DNA of 44,461 nucleotides from Bacilli bacterium (GTDB lineage Bacteria; Bacillota_I; Bacilli_A; RF39; UBA660): NCBI GenBank assembly GCA_017940575.1, contig JAGAYJ010000034.1, positions 1 to 44,461 of the forward strand, read 5' to 3'. Shown piece by piece: positions 26,103 to 37,447 of this stretch (position 1 is its first letter; each line of letters starts with the position of its first letter). The notes under the pieces were generated by a model. It saw only the letters and a program-made list of their open reading frames with translations, ran no database searches and was not told where the DNA came from. The position numbers and the translations under genes were made by a program.

Positions 26103-26513
26103 ATGTCTACAATTAATCAATTAGTAAGAAAGAGAAGAAGCAAAAAAACTAGAAAAAGTAAATCACCAGTATTATCAGTTGGTTACAATAGTAGAACTAA
26201 AAAAACTACTAAACAAACATCACCACAAAAACGTGGAGTTTGTACTCGTGTAGCTACAATGACACCAAAGAAACCAAACTCAGCATTAAGAAAATATGCT
26301 CGTGTTAGATTATCTAATGGTATGGAAGTTACTGCTTATATCGGTGGTGAAGGACACAACTTACAAGAACACAGTGTTGTATTAATCCGTGGAGGACGTG
26401 TTAAAGACCTTATCGGAGTTAGATATCACGTAGTTCGTGGTACTCTAGATACAGCTGGAATTGACAAAAGACGTCAAGGTAGAAGTAAATATGGTACAAA
26501 AAGACCTAAATAA
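26103..26513 (+). CDS. rpsL: 30S ribosomal protein S12
   Basis: Decoding-centre protein. Start ATG 26103 follows GGGAGGAGG and gives the universal [10 protein letters not shown] start; an in-frame ATG at 26064 is in the leader. [15 protein letters not shown] holds the conserved Lys near position 43. The later loop reads [11 protein letters not shown]: the Pro normally found after DL is Ile. The modified Asp (target of RimO in some bacteria) is kept. 136 aa, normal. Confidence 0.97.
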   Translation: MSTINQLVRKRRSKKTRKSKSPVLSVGYNSRTKKTTKQTSPQKRGVCTRVATMTPKKPNSALRKYARVRLSNGMEVTAYIGGEGHNLQEHSVVLIRGGRVKDLIGVRYHVVRGTLDTAGIDKRRQGRSKYGTKRPK

Positions 26514-26547
26514 TTAAAATAAATTAAAATTAGTAAGGAGGATTTAT

Positions 26548-27015
26548 ATGCGTAAAAGACGTGCAACTAAAAGAGATGTTTTAGCAGATCCTATGTATAA
26601 TTCAAAATTAGTTACTAAATTAATTAATAGAATTATGTTAGATGGTAAAAAAGGAACAGCTCAAAGAATTTTATATGATGCATTCGACATCATAAGTGAA
26701 AAAACTGGAAAAGAACCTATGGAAGTATTTGAAGCTGCTATGGAAAACATCAAACCAGCTTTAGAAGTTAAATCAAGAAGAGTTGGTGGAGCAAACTATC
26801 AAGTACCTATCGAAGTTAAAGCAGATAGAAGTCAAGCATTAGCTCTTAGATGGTTAGTTAACTATTCAAGACTAAGAGGTGGACATTCAATGGCTGAAAA
26901 CTTAGCAAACGAAATAATTGATGCATCTAATGGAACTGGTGCAGCAGTTAAAAAACGTGAAGATACACATAGAATGGCAGAAGCTAATAAAGCATTTGCT
27001 CACTATAAATGGTAG
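26548..27015 (+). CDS. rpsG: 30S ribosomal protein S7
   Basis: Primary 16S rRNA-binding protein of the small-subunit head. [30 protein letters not shown] and the C-terminal [20 protein letters not shown] are typical. Ribosome-binding site AAGGAGGA. 155 aa. Standard position between rpsL and fusA. Confidence 0.97.
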   Translation: MRKRRATKRDVLADPMYNSKLVTKLINRIMLDGKKGTAQRILYDAFDIISEKTGKEPMEVFEAAMENIKPALEVKSRRVGGANYQVPIEVKADRSQALALRWLVNYSRLRGGHSMAENLANEIIDASNGTGAAVKKREDTHRMAEANKAFAHYKW

Positions 27016-27030
27016 AAAGGAAACTAAATT

Positions 27031-29103
27031 ATGGCTCGTGAATATAGTTTAGACAAAACAAGAAACTTCGGTATCATGGCTCATATCGATGCCGGAAAAA
27101 CAACAATGACTGAACGTATTTTATACCATACAGGAAAAATTCACAAAATCGGAGAAACTCACGATGGTGAATCTCAAATGGACTGGATGGAACAAGAACA
27201 AGAACGTGGTATTACAATCACATCTGCAGCTACAACTGCTTACTGGAAAGGTCATAGATTAAATATAATCGATACTCCAGGTCACGTTGACTTTACTGTA
27301 GAAGTTGAAAGATCACTTCGTGTATTAGACGGTGCTGTAGCACTACTTGACTCAAATGCAGGTGTTGAACCTCAAACAGAAACAGTTTGGAGACAAGCTG
27401 ATATGTTCAAAGTACCTCGTATGATTTTCTGTAATAAAATGGATAAATTAGGTGCTTCATTTGAAATGTCACTTAAATCAATTGGTGATAGACTTGGAGT
27501 TAATTACGCTCCAATTGAATGGCCAATTGGTGCTGAATCAGAATTCAAAGGAATTATAGATTTAGTTACAATGAAAGCTTATTTATATGATGGTGAACAA
27601 AAAGAAGAACCAACAGAAATTGAAATTCCAGAAGATTTAAAAGATATAGCTGAAGAGAAGAGAAATAACTTAATTGAATCAGTTGTTGAATTTGATGATG
27701 CTTTAATGGAAAAATACTTAGAAGGTAATGAACTTACTGTTGAAGAAATTAAAGGAGCTATCAGAAAAGGTGTGTTAGCTAATGAATTCTTCCCAGTAAT
27801 GTGTGGTACTGCACTTGGAAACAAAGGTACTAAATTATTACTTGATGCTGTAATCGATTACATGCCAGCACCAACTGATATTCCATCAATTAAAGGTGTT
27901 GATATGAAAGGTAATGAAATCGAAAGACATCCATCAGATTCTGAACCATTCAGTGCTTTAGCATTTAAAGTTATGACAGACCCATTTGTTGGTAGACTTA
28001 CATTCTTCAGAGTTTACTCAGGACATATTACAAGTGGTTCTTATGTACTAAATGCTACAAAAGATAAAAAAGAACGTTTAGGTAGAATTCTTCAAATGCA
28101 TGCTAACAACAGAACTGAAATCACTGAAGTTTATACTGGTGATATCGCTGCTGCAGTAGGATTTAAAGATACTACTACTGGAGATACTCTATGTGATGAA
28201 AAGAATGCTTGTATTCTTGAATCTATGGAATTCCCAGAACCAGTTATTGAATTAACTGTTGAACCAAAATCAAAAGCTGACCAAGATAAAATGGCTATTG
28301 CTTTACAAAAACTTGCAGAAGAAGATCCAACATTCAGAGCTTCTACAAACCATGAAACTGGACAAACTATTATCGCTGGTATGGGTGAGTTACACCTTGA
28401 TATCATTGTTGATAGAATGAAAAGAGAATTCAACGTTGAAGCTAATATTGGACAACCACAAGTATCTTACCGTGAAACAATAACTCAAGCAGCTGAATGT
28501 GAAGGTAAATACATTAAACAATCAGGTGGTCGTGGACAATATGGTCATGTTTGGATTAAATTCGAACCAAATCCTGATAAAGGATATGAATTCGTTGATG
28601 CTATCGTTGGTGGTGTAGTTCCTCGTGAATACATTCCAGTTACTGATAAAGGACTTCAAGAAGCTATGACAACAGGTATCCTTGCTGGATTCCCAATGGT
28701 AGATGTTAAAGCTACATTATTTGATGGTTCTTACCATGATGTAGACTCATCTGAAATGGCTTACAAAATTGCAGCTTCTATGGCTTTAAAAGAAGCTAAA
28801 AATAAATGTAAACCAGTATTACTTGAACCAATCATGAAAGTACAAGTTGTTGTACCTGATGAATACCTAGGAAACGTTATGGGAGATATCACATCACGTC
28901 GTGGTAAACCTATGGGACAAGAATCTCGTGGTAATGCACTTGCAATCGATGCAATGGTTCCACTAGCTGAAATGTTTGGTTATGTTACATCTTTAAGATC
29001 TAACACACAAGGACGTGGACAATTCACTATGGTATTTGACCATTATGAAGAAGTTCCAAGAAATATTGCTGAAGAAATTATTAAAAAATCAGGCAATAAT
29101 TAA
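27031..29103 (+). CDS. fusA: Elongation factor G
   Basis: Translocation GTPase. G1 [10 protein letters not shown]3 [10 protein letters not shown]4 NKMDKLG; domain IV with ESRGNALAI-type loop region (MGQESRGN). 690 aa, full length, five domains. Third gene of the str operon, with GAAAGGAAAC as its ribosome-binding site. Confidence 0.98.
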   Translation: MAREYSLDKTRNFGIMAHIDAGKTTMTERILYHTGKIHKIGETHDGESQMDWMEQEQERGITITSAATTAYWKGHRLNIIDTPGHVDFTVEVERSLRVLDGAVALLDSNAGVEPQTETVWRQADMFKVPRMIFCNKMDKLGASFEMSLKSIGDRLGVNYAPIEWPIGAESEFKGIIDLVTMKAYLYDGEQKEEPTEIEIPEDLKDIAEEKRNNLIESVVEFDDALMEKYLEGNELTVEEIKGAIRKGVLANEFFPVMCGTALGNKGTKLLLDAVIDYMPAPTDIPSIKGVDMKGNEIERHPSDSEPFSALAFKVMTDPFVGRLTFFRVYSGHITSGSYVLNATKDKKERLGRILQMHANNRTEITEVYTGDIAAAVGFKDTTTGDTLCDEKNACILESMEFPEPVIELTVEPKSKADQDKMAIALQKLAEEDPTFRASTNHETGQTIIAGMGELHLDIIVDRMKREFNVEANIGQPQVSYRETITQAAECEGKYIKQSGGRGQYGHVWIKFEPNPDKGYEFVDAIVGGVVPREYIPVTDKGLQEAMTTGILAGFPMVDVKATLFDGSYHDVDSSEMAYKIAASMALKEAKNKCKPVLLEPIMKVQVVVPDEYLGNVMGDITSRRGKPMGQESRGNALAIDAMVPLAEMFGYVTSLRSNTQGRGQFTMVFDHYEEVPRNIAEEIIKKSGNN

Positions 29104-29118
29104 AAATTGATATTACCT

Positions 29119-29145
29119 AAGAGAAAATACTTGCTATTTTCTCTT
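29119..29145 (+). promoter_or_regulatory. Stem-loop between fusA and tuf
   Basis: Perfect 11-bp stem AAGAGAAAATA/TATTTTCTCTT with loop CTTGC and no T run. A weak promoter (TTGCTA at 29131, TAAAAT at 29154, 17-base spacer) starts inside it. It may be a processing site or a modest attenuator that sets the higher output of tuf. Confidence 0.5.
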
Positions 29146-29196
29146 GGATGATATAAAATAGATATGTAATAAAAAGGAAAATAGGAGGAAAAAATT

Positions 29197-30381
29197 ATGG
29201 CAAAAGCAAAATTTGATCGTTCAAAACCACATGTTAACATTGGTACAATTGGACACGTAGACCATGGTAAAACTACATTAACTGCTGCTATTTCTAAATG
29301 TTTAGCAGGAAAAAATGGTAATGAAGCTGTTGATTTCGCTAATATCGACAAAGCTCCAGAAGAAAGAGAAAGAGGTATCACAATCAATACTGCTCATATC
29401 GAGTACAGTACTGAAAAAAGACACTACGCTCACGTTGACTGCCCAGGACATGCTGACTATGTTAAAAACATGATCACAGGTGCTGCTCAAATGGATGGTG
29501 CTATCTTAGTTATTGCTGCTACAGATGGACCTATGGCTCAAACTCGTGAACATATCTTACTTTCTCGTCAAGTTGGTGTACCTCGTATGGTTGTTTTCTT
29601 AAACAAATGCGATATGGTAGATGACGAAGAATTATTAGACTTAGTTGAAATGGAAGTTAGAGAATTATTATCTGAATATGGATACGATGGAGACAACACT
29701 CCAATCATCAGAGGTTCTGCTCTTAAAGCTCTTGAAGGAGACCCAGCATGGACTGGTAAAATTGATGAATTAATGGAAGCTGTTGATACTTGGATCGAAA
29801 CTCCAGAAAGAGATACAGATAAACCATTCTTAATGCCAATTGAAGACGTATTCACAATAACTGGACGTGGTACAGTTGTTACTGGACGTGTTGAAAGAGG
29901 TCAATTAAAACTTAACGATGAAGTTGAAATCGTAGGTTTAAAAGAAACTAAGAAAACTGTTGTTACAGGAATCGAAATGTTCCGTAAACAATTAGACTAT
30001 GCTGAATCAGGAGATAACGCTGGTGTTCTTTTAAGAGGTATTTCTAGAGAAGACGTTGAAAGAGGACAAGTTTTAGCTAAACCTGGAACAGTTACTCCAC
30101 ATAAAAAATTCAAAGGACAAGTTTACGTTCTTACTAAAGAAGAAGGTGGACGTCATACTCCATTCTTCACAAACTACAGACCACAATTCTATTTCAGAAC
30201 TACTGACGTAACTGGTGTAATCGAGTTACCTGCAGGAACTGAAATGGTAATGCCTGGAGATAACGTTGAAATCAGCGTTGAATTAATTGCTCCAATCGCA
30301 CTTGAAAACGGAACTAAATTCTCAATCCGTGAAGGTGGTAGAACAGTTGGTTCTGGTGTAGTTTCAGAAGTTATTGAATAA
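29197..30381 (+). CDS. tuf: Elongation factor Tu
   Basis: Delivers aminoacyl-tRNA to the ribosome. [38 protein letters not shown], and the domain II/III segments [13 protein letters not shown] and GGRHTPFF. 394 aa. Codon choice shifts to more C-ending codons (TTC, ATC, AAC) than in neighbouring genes, as expected for a very highly expressed gene. Ribosome-binding site TAGGAGGAA. Confidence 0.98.
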   Translation: MAKAKFDRSKPHVNIGTIGHVDHGKTTLTAAISKCLAGKNGNEAVDFANIDKAPEERERGITINTAHIEYSTEKRHYAHVDCPGHADYVKNMITGAAQMDGAILVIAATDGPMAQTREHILLSRQVGVPRMVVFLNKCDMVDDEELLDLVEMEVRELLSEYGYDGDNTPIIRGSALKALEGDPAWTGKIDELMEAVDTWIETPERDTDKPFLMPIEDVFTITGRGTVVTGRVERGQLKLNDEVEIVGLKETKKTVVTGIEMFRKQLDYAESGDNAGVLLRGISREDVERGQVLAKPGTVTPHKKFKGQVYVLTKEEGGRHTPFFTNYRPQFYFRTTDVTGVIELPAGTEMVMPGDNVEISVELIAPIALENGTKFSIREGGRTVGSGVVSEVIE

Positions 30382-30394
30382 TTTATGAAATATT

Positions 30395-30425
30395 AAAGAA
30401 CACATTTATGTGTTCTTTTTTTATT
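30395..30425 (+). terminator. Terminator after tuf
   Basis: AAAGAACACA/TGTGTTCTTT stem, TTTA loop, T run. Clear end of the str operon. Confidence 0.85.
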
Positions 30426-30428
30426 AAT

Positions 30429-30457
30429 TTGACAAATTTTTAAAAATTGAGTAGAGT
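30429..30457 (+). promoter_or_regulatory. Promoter for the 30484 gene
   Basis: TTGACA (30429-30434), 17-base spacer, TAGAGT (30452-30457). Confidence 0.5.
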
Positions 30458-30483
30458 AATAACTATAAAAATGGAGGGATTAT

Positions 30484-30951
30484 ATGAGTGAAAATACTAA
30501 TATAACAGTTTATAAGGAGTATATTAATAAATATAAAACTTATAATTTAAACGAAAACTCTTTAAAAAAAGTAGAGAAATTGTGTGAGAAAACCCATGAT
30601 AGAACTATTGGTTTAAATAATGAGGTTTATAAGAGAGTTAATTTATATTTTGAAACATTGAGTCAATTATATAAAAAAATTGATGAGTTAGATGTTATTT
30701 ACAAATATAAAGCACTAGTTTTAAGTCATTATAATCATTTGACAAATAAGTTAGACAAAGATGAAATAGATATTCTCTTTGATGATACAATTGATTATGT
30801 TAAAGAAAACTATGATGGAGATGAAGAATTAGGTAGCTATATTGTAAGACTTTTTAGAAATAACTTAATTGATTATGTTAATGAAAAATGTCATACAGAA
30901 TATACTAAACCAAAACATGAAAGAATTATAAAAACATTACAAAAAAAATAG
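30484..30951 (+). CDS. Unknown protein, 155 aa, helical
   Basis: Soluble, Lys/Asn/Tyr/Glu-rich, with predicted all-helical character and no membrane span. A possible substrate-like element is DDTIDYVKENYDGDEELGSY. Own promoter, good ribosome-binding site (GGAGGGAT) and shared terminator support a real gene. No family recognised. Confidence 0.7.
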   Translation: MSENTNITVYKEYINKYKTYNLNENSLKKVEKLCEKTHDRTIGLNNEVYKRVNLYFETLSQLYKKIDELDVIYKYKALVLSHYNHLTNKLDKDEIDILFDDTIDYVKENYDGDEELGSYIVRLFRNNLIDYVNEKCHTEYTKPKHERIIKTLQKK

Positions 30952-30971
30952 GAATATATCCTATTTTTTTA
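30941..30971. terminator. Bidirectional terminator between converging genes
   Basis: A-rich AAAATAGGA pairs with TCCTATTTT around loop ATATA; A run on one side and T run on the other serve both strands. Both stop codons lie in it. Confidence 0.75.
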
Positions 30972-32202
30972 ATACATTTTTAATCTTAAATGAATTTCTA
31001 TACATAAAGTATAAAGGTGTGTTTGTAACAAGTTCTAAATCTCCAATATATTCAATTGCTTTAGCATCAAATCCAGTTTTAAAATCGTTTAATCCTTTAT
31101 ATTTATTATCTTCTAATGTTGGATTTGTCATTCCACCTAAATTAAATGTTTTAAATCCAAGGCTTGTATATCTCTCAATTAATTTCCATATAAGTAAATG
31201 TTTTGAATTAAGATATTTATATTTATTATCATATCCATCCATTAAAACGAATGCTTCATCTCTATCTTTTAAAACAAGTATGGATGATGTTATTATTCCA
31301 TCTGGATAGTCTTTTAAATAGTTTGTTGCTTTAATTAATTCTTTTTTAAGTTTATCAAGCATTTTATCAGCATTCATTTTATATGAAATAATTTTTTCAT
31401 TATTTCCTTTGTTTAAAGAGTGATTATAATGATTACATAATGCTTCTTGATCATGATATTTTTTAGTTATTACTTTTAAATATTTATGAGTATCTAGTTT
31501 TGTATAAAATAGTTCAATATTGTTTGATTTAGAAAAATATTTATAGCAATCTTTAAAATAAGTTATATCTCTTGGATATTTTTTAGAGGCTTGTAAGTAT
31601 AAATATTCTATATCTTTAATTGTTCCTTTATATACTTTAACTCCGTTTGCCTCACTACTTCTTATCTTAGTTTTATATTCTTTTTTAATATTGTTGAATA
31701 ACATATAATATGGGATGTTTAAATCAATTATTGCTTCAAATCTTGGCTTTAAGCTTTCAAAATAATTATTAAATCCAAAGTGATAATAACCTAGTTTTTT
31801 TAAATTATCATATGTTTTATCAAAATATTTATTATCACTTATAACATCATATTTAATATCATGTATATTTTTAATGATCATTGGACTAATCTTGACTGCA
31901 ACAATTCCTTTTTTACTTAAGTATTTTTTTAAAAGTAGGGTAAACTCTTCAAGCAATTTATAATTATTATAATCAATTAAAAAACCACGTGGAGCGTATG
32001 CATATTTAAAACCTTTTCTTTTTTCTATTAAAAGGAGTGATGCAGCAAGTATATTTTTATTATCAATTAATCCAACAAAAATAGACTCAAAATTTTGATT
32101 ATGCATAATATATCCATATTCACTAGATTGATATATTGAGTGCACATTAAAATCATTTCTAAATTTATTAAATTCATCACTAGTTAATTCTTTTATTTCC
32201 AT
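30961..32202 (-). CDS. FemAB-family peptidoglycan bridge aminoacyltransferase
   Basis: Adds amino acids from aminoacyl-tRNA to the stem peptide of lipid II or related acceptors. The two GNAT-like halves are visible: YQSSEYGYIM and YAPRGFLID in the first; the C-terminal block LGGMTNPTLEDNKYKGLNDFKTGF is typical of FemX/MurM-like enzymes. A helical arm of the family lies between (about 245-300). 413 aa, normal. Promoter and GAGGGAT site on the minus strand. Which residue it adds is unknown. Confidence 0.88.
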   Translation of the reverse strand: MEIKELTSDEFNKFRNDFNVHSIYQSSEYGYIMHNQNFESIFVGLIDNKNILAASLLLIEKRKGFKYAYAPRGFLIDYNNYKLLEEFTLLLKKYLSKKGIVAVKISPMIIKNIHDIKYDVISDNKYFDKTYDNLKKLGYYHFGFNNYFESLKPRFEAIIDLNIPYYMLFNNIKKEYKTKIRSSEANGVKVYKGTIKDIEYLYLQASKKYPRDITYFKDCYKYFSKSNNIELFYTKLDTHKYLKVITKKYHDQEALCNHYNHSLNKGNNEKIISYKMNADKMLDKLKKELIKATNYLKDYPDGIITSSILVLKDRDEAFVLMDGYDNKYKYLNSKHLLIWKLIERYTSLGFKTFNLGGMTNPTLEDNKYKGLNDFKTGFDAKAIEYIGDLELVTNTPLYFMYRNSFKIKNVLKK

Positions 32203-32228
32203 AATATCCCTCTTTACTAAATTAGTAT

Positions 32229-32237
32229 ATTATACCA
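32229..32237 (-). promoter_or_regulatory. Extended -10 promoter for FemAB gene
   Basis: Minus-strand TG-G-TATAAT, 26 bases before the ATG. Confidence 0.5.
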
Positions 32238-32264
32238 TAATTATAACATTTTTTTTAAGATTAA

Positions 32265-32293
32265 TTCACAAAAATGATAGAAAATGATATAAT
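32265..32293 (+). promoter_or_regulatory. Promoter for enolase
   Basis: TTCACA (32265-32270), 17-base spacer, TG-A-TATAAT (-10 at 32288-32293). Divergent from the FemAB promoter. Confidence 0.6.
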
Positions 32294-32306
32294 TATTTAT
32301 GTATAA

Positions 32307-33558
<1,252 letters not shown>

Positions 33559-33560
<2 letters not shown>

Positions 33561-33593
33561 AAAAGAAATCTATTATAAAGATTTCTTTTTTTC
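33559..33593. terminator. Bidirectional terminator between eno and the 33573 gene
   Basis: AAAAAAGAAATCT/AGATTTCTTTTTT stem; serves both strands. Confidence 0.75.
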
Positions 33594-33914
33594 GTCTCTT
33601 TGCATATTTAGTTTTATGTAATCTTTTGTTAAATTACAAAATCCTTTTTTTTCTTCAATTGTCATTAATTTTGTTATTTCATCTGCTTTTTCATCATCCA
33701 TTGTTATAAATAAAATTCTATTCAATTGTTCTACATGTCCATTTTTCGCACTTTCAACAATATCTTGATATAATTTCATTTCATTAAAGTTATAGTTAAG
33801 TAATTCTTGATACTTATTATCTAGCATGCAGAAATTTAAAAATAAATCGTTTGTATCAAATTCATTTATTGAAAACATTCTGCTCGTAACAATAAATTTG
33901 TCAAATGTATTCAT
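33573..33914 (-). CDS. Unknown protein, 113 aa
   Basis: Start set at the ATG with AGGAGG seven bases upstream; an earlier in-frame GTG overlaps that site. The protein starts MNTFDKFIVTSRMFSINEFD and is soluble, helical, Met/Asn/Asp-rich, with a Lys-rich tail. It has no recognised motif. Confidence 0.65.
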   Translation of the reverse strand: MNTFDKFIVTSRMFSINEFDTNDLFLNFCMLDNKYQELLNYNFNEMKLYQDIVESAKNGHVEQLNRILFITMDDEKADEITKLMTIEEKKGFCNLTKDYIKLNMQRDEKKKSL

Positions 33915-33969
33915 AATAAACCTCCTAATCACAAATTATTATATAACTCTCTAAATTCTATGTCAATTA

Positions 33970-33978
33970 TGTTATAAT
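33970..33978 (+). promoter_or_regulatory. Extended -10 promoter for priA
   Basis: TG-T-TATAAT, 17 bases before the start. Confidence 0.5.
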
Positions 33979-33995
33979 ATTATTAGGTGATTTTT

Positions 33996-36146
33996 ATGTA
34001 TTTAGAAGTACTAGTAGAATTAAAAGCTAAAAACTTAGATAAAACATTTACATATAAAACTAGCGATTGCTCTGTTAAAGTGGGTACTCGTGTTTTAGTT
34101 CCTTTTGGACGCCAAAAATTAGAAGGCTTTGTACTTAATATACATAATAATAAACCAGAATATGAAGTTAAAGAGATAATAAGTGTAATAGATAGCGAAC
34201 CTGTTTTAAATAGCGAGATGTTAAAGTTGGGTAAATATATATCTAAAAAAACACTTTGTAATTTAATAAGTGCTTATCAGACAATGCTTCCAAATGCCTT
34301 AAAAGTTAAAAATGGAAGAGTTATAAATAAAAAAATAGTAAGTTATATTGAACTTATTGATGAAAACTATATAACTAAATCGCTTTCTCAAAATAAGATT
34401 ATAGAATTACTTAAAAAAGATAAAAAAGTTAAAAAAAGTGATTTAAATAAAATATCTATATCTAGTGTGAATACACTTCTTAAAAATAATGTTATTAAAG
34501 AGACTAAAGAAGAAGAGTATAGACTTAAAAGTGATGTAGAAAAAGGTATTGATAATAAAGAGCTAACTATTGAACAAAAAGAGACTTTAGCTAAAATTAA
34601 ATATGATCAATTTAGACCATATTTAATACATGGAGTTACAGGCTCTGGTAAGACTGAAGTATATATGAGAGCAATTGAAAATGTTCTTAAATTAAATAAA
34701 GAAGCTATTGTACTTGTTCCTGAGATTTCTCTAACACCTCAACTAGTTAATATATTTAAATCTAGATTTGGCTCAAAAATAGCAATCCTTCATTCAGGCT
34801 TATCTGATGGAGAAAAATATGATGAATGGAGGCGTATTGAGAGAAAAGAAGTGTCTATTGTAATAGGGGCAAGAAGTGCTATATTCGCACCATTTGAAAA
34901 TTTAGGAATTATTATTATTGATGAGGAACATTCAAGCACTTATAAGCAAGAAAATACTCCTAAATATAATGCTATTGATATCGCACTTTATAGGGCAAAA
35001 AATTATAATATTCCAGTAATACTTGGTAGTGCAACTCCATCTATTGAATCATATACAAGAGCTAAAACTGGTATATATGAATTATGTACAATGAAAAAAA
35101 GAGTTAATGATAATTTACCAAATGTTACTCTTATTGATATGAAAGATGAGATAAAAAAAGGTAACAGAATATTATCTAGCTTACTTAGAGATAAAATAAA
35201 TGAAAAGATAAGTAAAGGTGAACAAGTAATAATACTACTTAATAGAAGAGGATATTCTACTGTATGTACTTGTCACTCTTGTGGATTTACACTTAAATGT
35301 CCAAGATGTGATATACCACTTACTCTTCATAAATCAACTAATATTATGAGATGCCACTATTGTGGATATGGTATAAAAAAGCCTGATATATGTCCTGAAT
35401 GTGATAGCAAGGATATAAATTTCTTTGGAATGGGTACTGAAAAACTAGAACAATATATCAAAGATGAAATAAAAGGATCTAATGTTATTAGAATGGATCA
35501 AGATACCACATCTTTAAAAGGAGCTCATGAGAGAATCATTAATGATTTTAGACAACAAAAATATAATATATTAATTGGTACACAAATGATTTCTAAAGGC
35601 CTTGATTTTCCTAATGTTACTTTAGTAGGTGTTATTAATGGTGATCAATCTTTAAATATACCTGATTTTAGATCAAGTGAGCGAACTTTTCAATTATTAA
35701 ATCAAGTGGCAGGTAGAGCAGGTAGAAGTGATAAATCAGGTGAAGTTATAATACAAGGATTCAATATGGATCAATATAGTATTGTTATGGCAAGTAAAAA
35801 TGATTATATTGGTTTTTATAATGAAGAGTTAAGAATTAGAAAGCTTCTTAAATATAGTCCTTACTATAATTTGTGTTTAATTAAAATTAAAGATAAAGAC
35901 TATGAACAAGCATATAAAGAAGCTAGTAAAATAGTTAATCATATTAAAGGTAAAAATTTAAAAGATGTTATTGTATTAGGCCCTTCATCAGGTATAATAC
36001 CCAAGATAAACAATATATATAATATTCAGGTTATTATAAAGTTTAAAAATACAAATGATTTAATGAAGGAACTTATATTTATAAACGAACGATATAGAAC
36101 AAGTAAAACATTAGTCGATATAGATATAAATCCTATTAGACTATAA
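33996..36146 (+). CDS. priA: Primosomal replication restart helicase PriA
   Basis: 3'-to-5' helicase that reloads the replisome at stalled forks. N-terminal DNA-binding domain (MYLEVLVELKAKNLDKTFTY), Walker A GVTGSGKTEVYM, DEEH box in IIIDEEHSSTYKQE, eight cysteines in the zinc region (CHSCGFTLKCPRCD to CPECDS), and QVAGRAGRSDKSG as motif VI. ATG 33996 (716 aa) follows AGGTGA. Length normal. Neighbours here (eno, GNAT) differ from the frequent coaBC/def/fmt context. Confidence 0.95.
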   Translation: MYLEVLVELKAKNLDKTFTYKTSDCSVKVGTRVLVPFGRQKLEGFVLNIHNNKPEYEVKEIISVIDSEPVLNSEMLKLGKYISKKTLCNLISAYQTMLPNALKVKNGRVINKKIVSYIELIDENYITKSLSQNKIIELLKKDKKVKKSDLNKISISSVNTLLKNNVIKETKEEEYRLKSDVEKGIDNKELTIEQKETLAKIKYDQFRPYLIHGVTGSGKTEVYMRAIENVLKLNKEAIVLVPEISLTPQLVNIFKSRFGSKIAILHSGLSDGEKYDEWRRIERKEVSIVIGARSAIFAPFENLGIIIIDEEHSSTYKQENTPKYNAIDIALYRAKNYNIPVILGSATPSIESYTRAKTGIYELCTMKKRVNDNLPNVTLIDMKDEIKKGNRILSSLLRDKINEKISKGEQVIILLNRRGYSTVCTCHSCGFTLKCPRCDIPLTLHKSTNIMRCHYCGYGIKKPDICPECDSKDINFFGMGTEKLEQYIKDEIKGSNVIRMDQDTTSLKGAHERIINDFRQQKYNILIGTQMISKGLDFPNVTLVGVINGDQSLNIPDFRSSERTFQLLNQVAGRAGRSDKSGEVIIQGFNMDQYSIVMASKNDYIGFYNEELRIRKLLKYSPYYNLCLIKIKDKDYEQAYKEASKIVNHIKGKNLKDVIVLGPSSGIIPKINNIYNIQVIIKFKNTNDLMKELIFINERYRTSKTLVDIDINPIRL

Positions 36147-36169
36147 ACATCAAGAAAAGAGGAATGAAT

Positions 36170-36793
36170 ATGAAAATGATTGGAAGTAAAACAATTGAAA
36201 CAGAAAGACTAATTTTAAGGCCATCTAAGATGGAAGAACAAAAAAGACTTTGGGAAGTTTTAATGATTCCTGAAGTAAATAAATGGTATTTAACTGGACA
36301 TAAGAAACATGCGAATGATCCACATCATTGGTCATGGGAAGTACAAGAAAAATTTTATGAATATAAAGTTTCTAAAGCAACTGATCCTGATGTTTTTGGA
36401 TGGAGTATTTTCTTAAAAGGAGAATATACAAATAGTGGCTTAGAAGAAGTTATAGGACAAGTTACAGCACAAGAAAATGGAGATAATTTATCTATAAGAG
36501 ATGTAGGATGGTATATAGATCCTACATATCATAGACTTGGTTATGCAACTGAAGCTGCAGGTGCTATGATTGATTATATGTTTAAAGAAGTTGAAATTGA
36601 AAAAATAGCATCTGGAGCAGTTAAAGATAATTTAGGTTCTTGTAAAATTTTTGAAAGATTAGGATTTACTAAGACATATGAAGAAGAACATGATTCACCT
36701 TATACTTTTTATGATGGAATGCTTGTCTTTTCTCATTATGATTTAAATAGTAAAGATTATTTTAATAATAAACAAAAAACATTAGTGAGGTGA
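36170..36793 (+). CDS. GNAT acetyltransferase, RimJ/RimL type
   Basis: Acetyl-CoA-dependent N-acetyltransferase. TERLILRPSKMEEQ starts the family; DVGWYIDPTYHRLGYATEAAGAM has the acetyl-CoA-binding loop; VKDNLGSCKIFERLGF is motif B. ATG 36170 is favoured over 36164 by spacing from AAAAGAGGA. 207 aa. It sits between priA and a phosphoesterase gene. Substrate unknown. Confidence 0.88.
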   Translation: MKMIGSKTIETERLILRPSKMEEQKRLWEVLMIPEVNKWYLTGHKKHANDPHHWSWEVQEKFYEYKVSKATDPDVFGWSIFLKGEYTNSGLEEVIGQVTAQENGDNLSIRDVGWYIDPTYHRLGYATEAAGAMIDYMFKEVEIEKIASGAVKDNLGSCKIFERLGFTKTYEEEHDSPYTFYDGMLVFSHYDLNSKDYFNNKQKTLVR

Positions 36794-36797
36794 TAGT

Positions 36798-37340
36798 ATG
36801 AAAATCTTATTTTTTTCAGATATACACGGTATTACAAATAATTTAAAAGTTTTAGAAGAATTAGATAATAAGGAACATTTTGATAAGATTGTATGTTTAG
36901 GTGACTTATATTATAGTGGCCCAACATTTGATAACAGTTTAAAACTAAATAGTAAAGATGTGCTAGATTTTCTAATGAAATATATAGATAGATTAATTGT
37001 TTTAAAAGGTAATTGTGATTCTGATGTAGATATTAAAGCAAGTGACTTTCCAATTTGTAGTAATTTAGCTTTAATTAATACTGATAACTTAGATATTTAT
37101 TTAACTCATGGTAATGAATATAGTATGAGTAAAAATCGTAAATTTAATAGAAAAGGTATTTTAGTTTATGGACATGAACATATACCTTATATAAGACAAA
37201 ATAACGATATGATATATATATGTGTTGGTTCTATCTCTTTGCCTAGAGGAGAAAGTAAAGCAAGTTATATGATTTATAATAATAAAACATTCACACTTTA
37301 TTCAATTGATAATAAAGTAATTGATGAAGTAGTATTGTAG
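36798..37340 (+). CDS. YfcE/MJ0936-family metallophosphodiesterase
   Basis: Calcineurin-like phosphoesterase. Metal motifs in order: FFSDIHG (residue 7), LGDLYYSG (about 35), LKGNCDSD (about 72), THGNE (about 104), YGHEHIPY (about 125). 180 aa, normal for the YfcE family. Starts five bases after the GNAT stop, so likely co-transcribed. Relatives cleave simple phosphodiesters; physiological substrate unknown. Confidence 0.9.
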   Translation: MKILFFSDIHGITNNLKVLEELDNKEHFDKIVCLGDLYYSGPTFDNSLKLNSKDVLDFLMKYIDRLIVLKGNCDSDVDIKASDFPICSNLALINTDNLDIYLTHGNEYSMSKNRKFNRKGILVYGHEHIPYIRQNNDMIYICVGSISLPRGESKASYMIYNNKTFTLYSIDNKVIDEVVL

Positions 37341-37387
37341 GCAAAAAACAAGATGTAAATTTTAGAATAATATATAATTGAAGTTGT

Positions 37388-37447
37388 AACATTGTTAAAC
37401 TTTTAAGAAAAAATTTAAAATGTTTTCTAAAAGTTGTTGACAATGTT
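37388..37447. repeat. Long imperfect inverted repeat over a promoter
   Basis: Left arm 37388-37411 (AACATTGTTAAACTTTTAAG...) and right arm 37423-37447 pair over about 24 positions with one or two mismatches or bulges; loop about 11 bases. The right arm contains the TTGACA (-35) of the promoter for the Cys-rich peptide gene. No T run follows, so it is more likely an operator or a regulatory RNA hairpin than a terminator for the phosphoesterase gene. Confidence 0.7.

Noticed and set aside
29302-29855. Open frames opposite tuf and fusA
   Set aside because: Highly biased codon use in these genes keeps the opposite strand open; the products are Ser-rich with no start signals.
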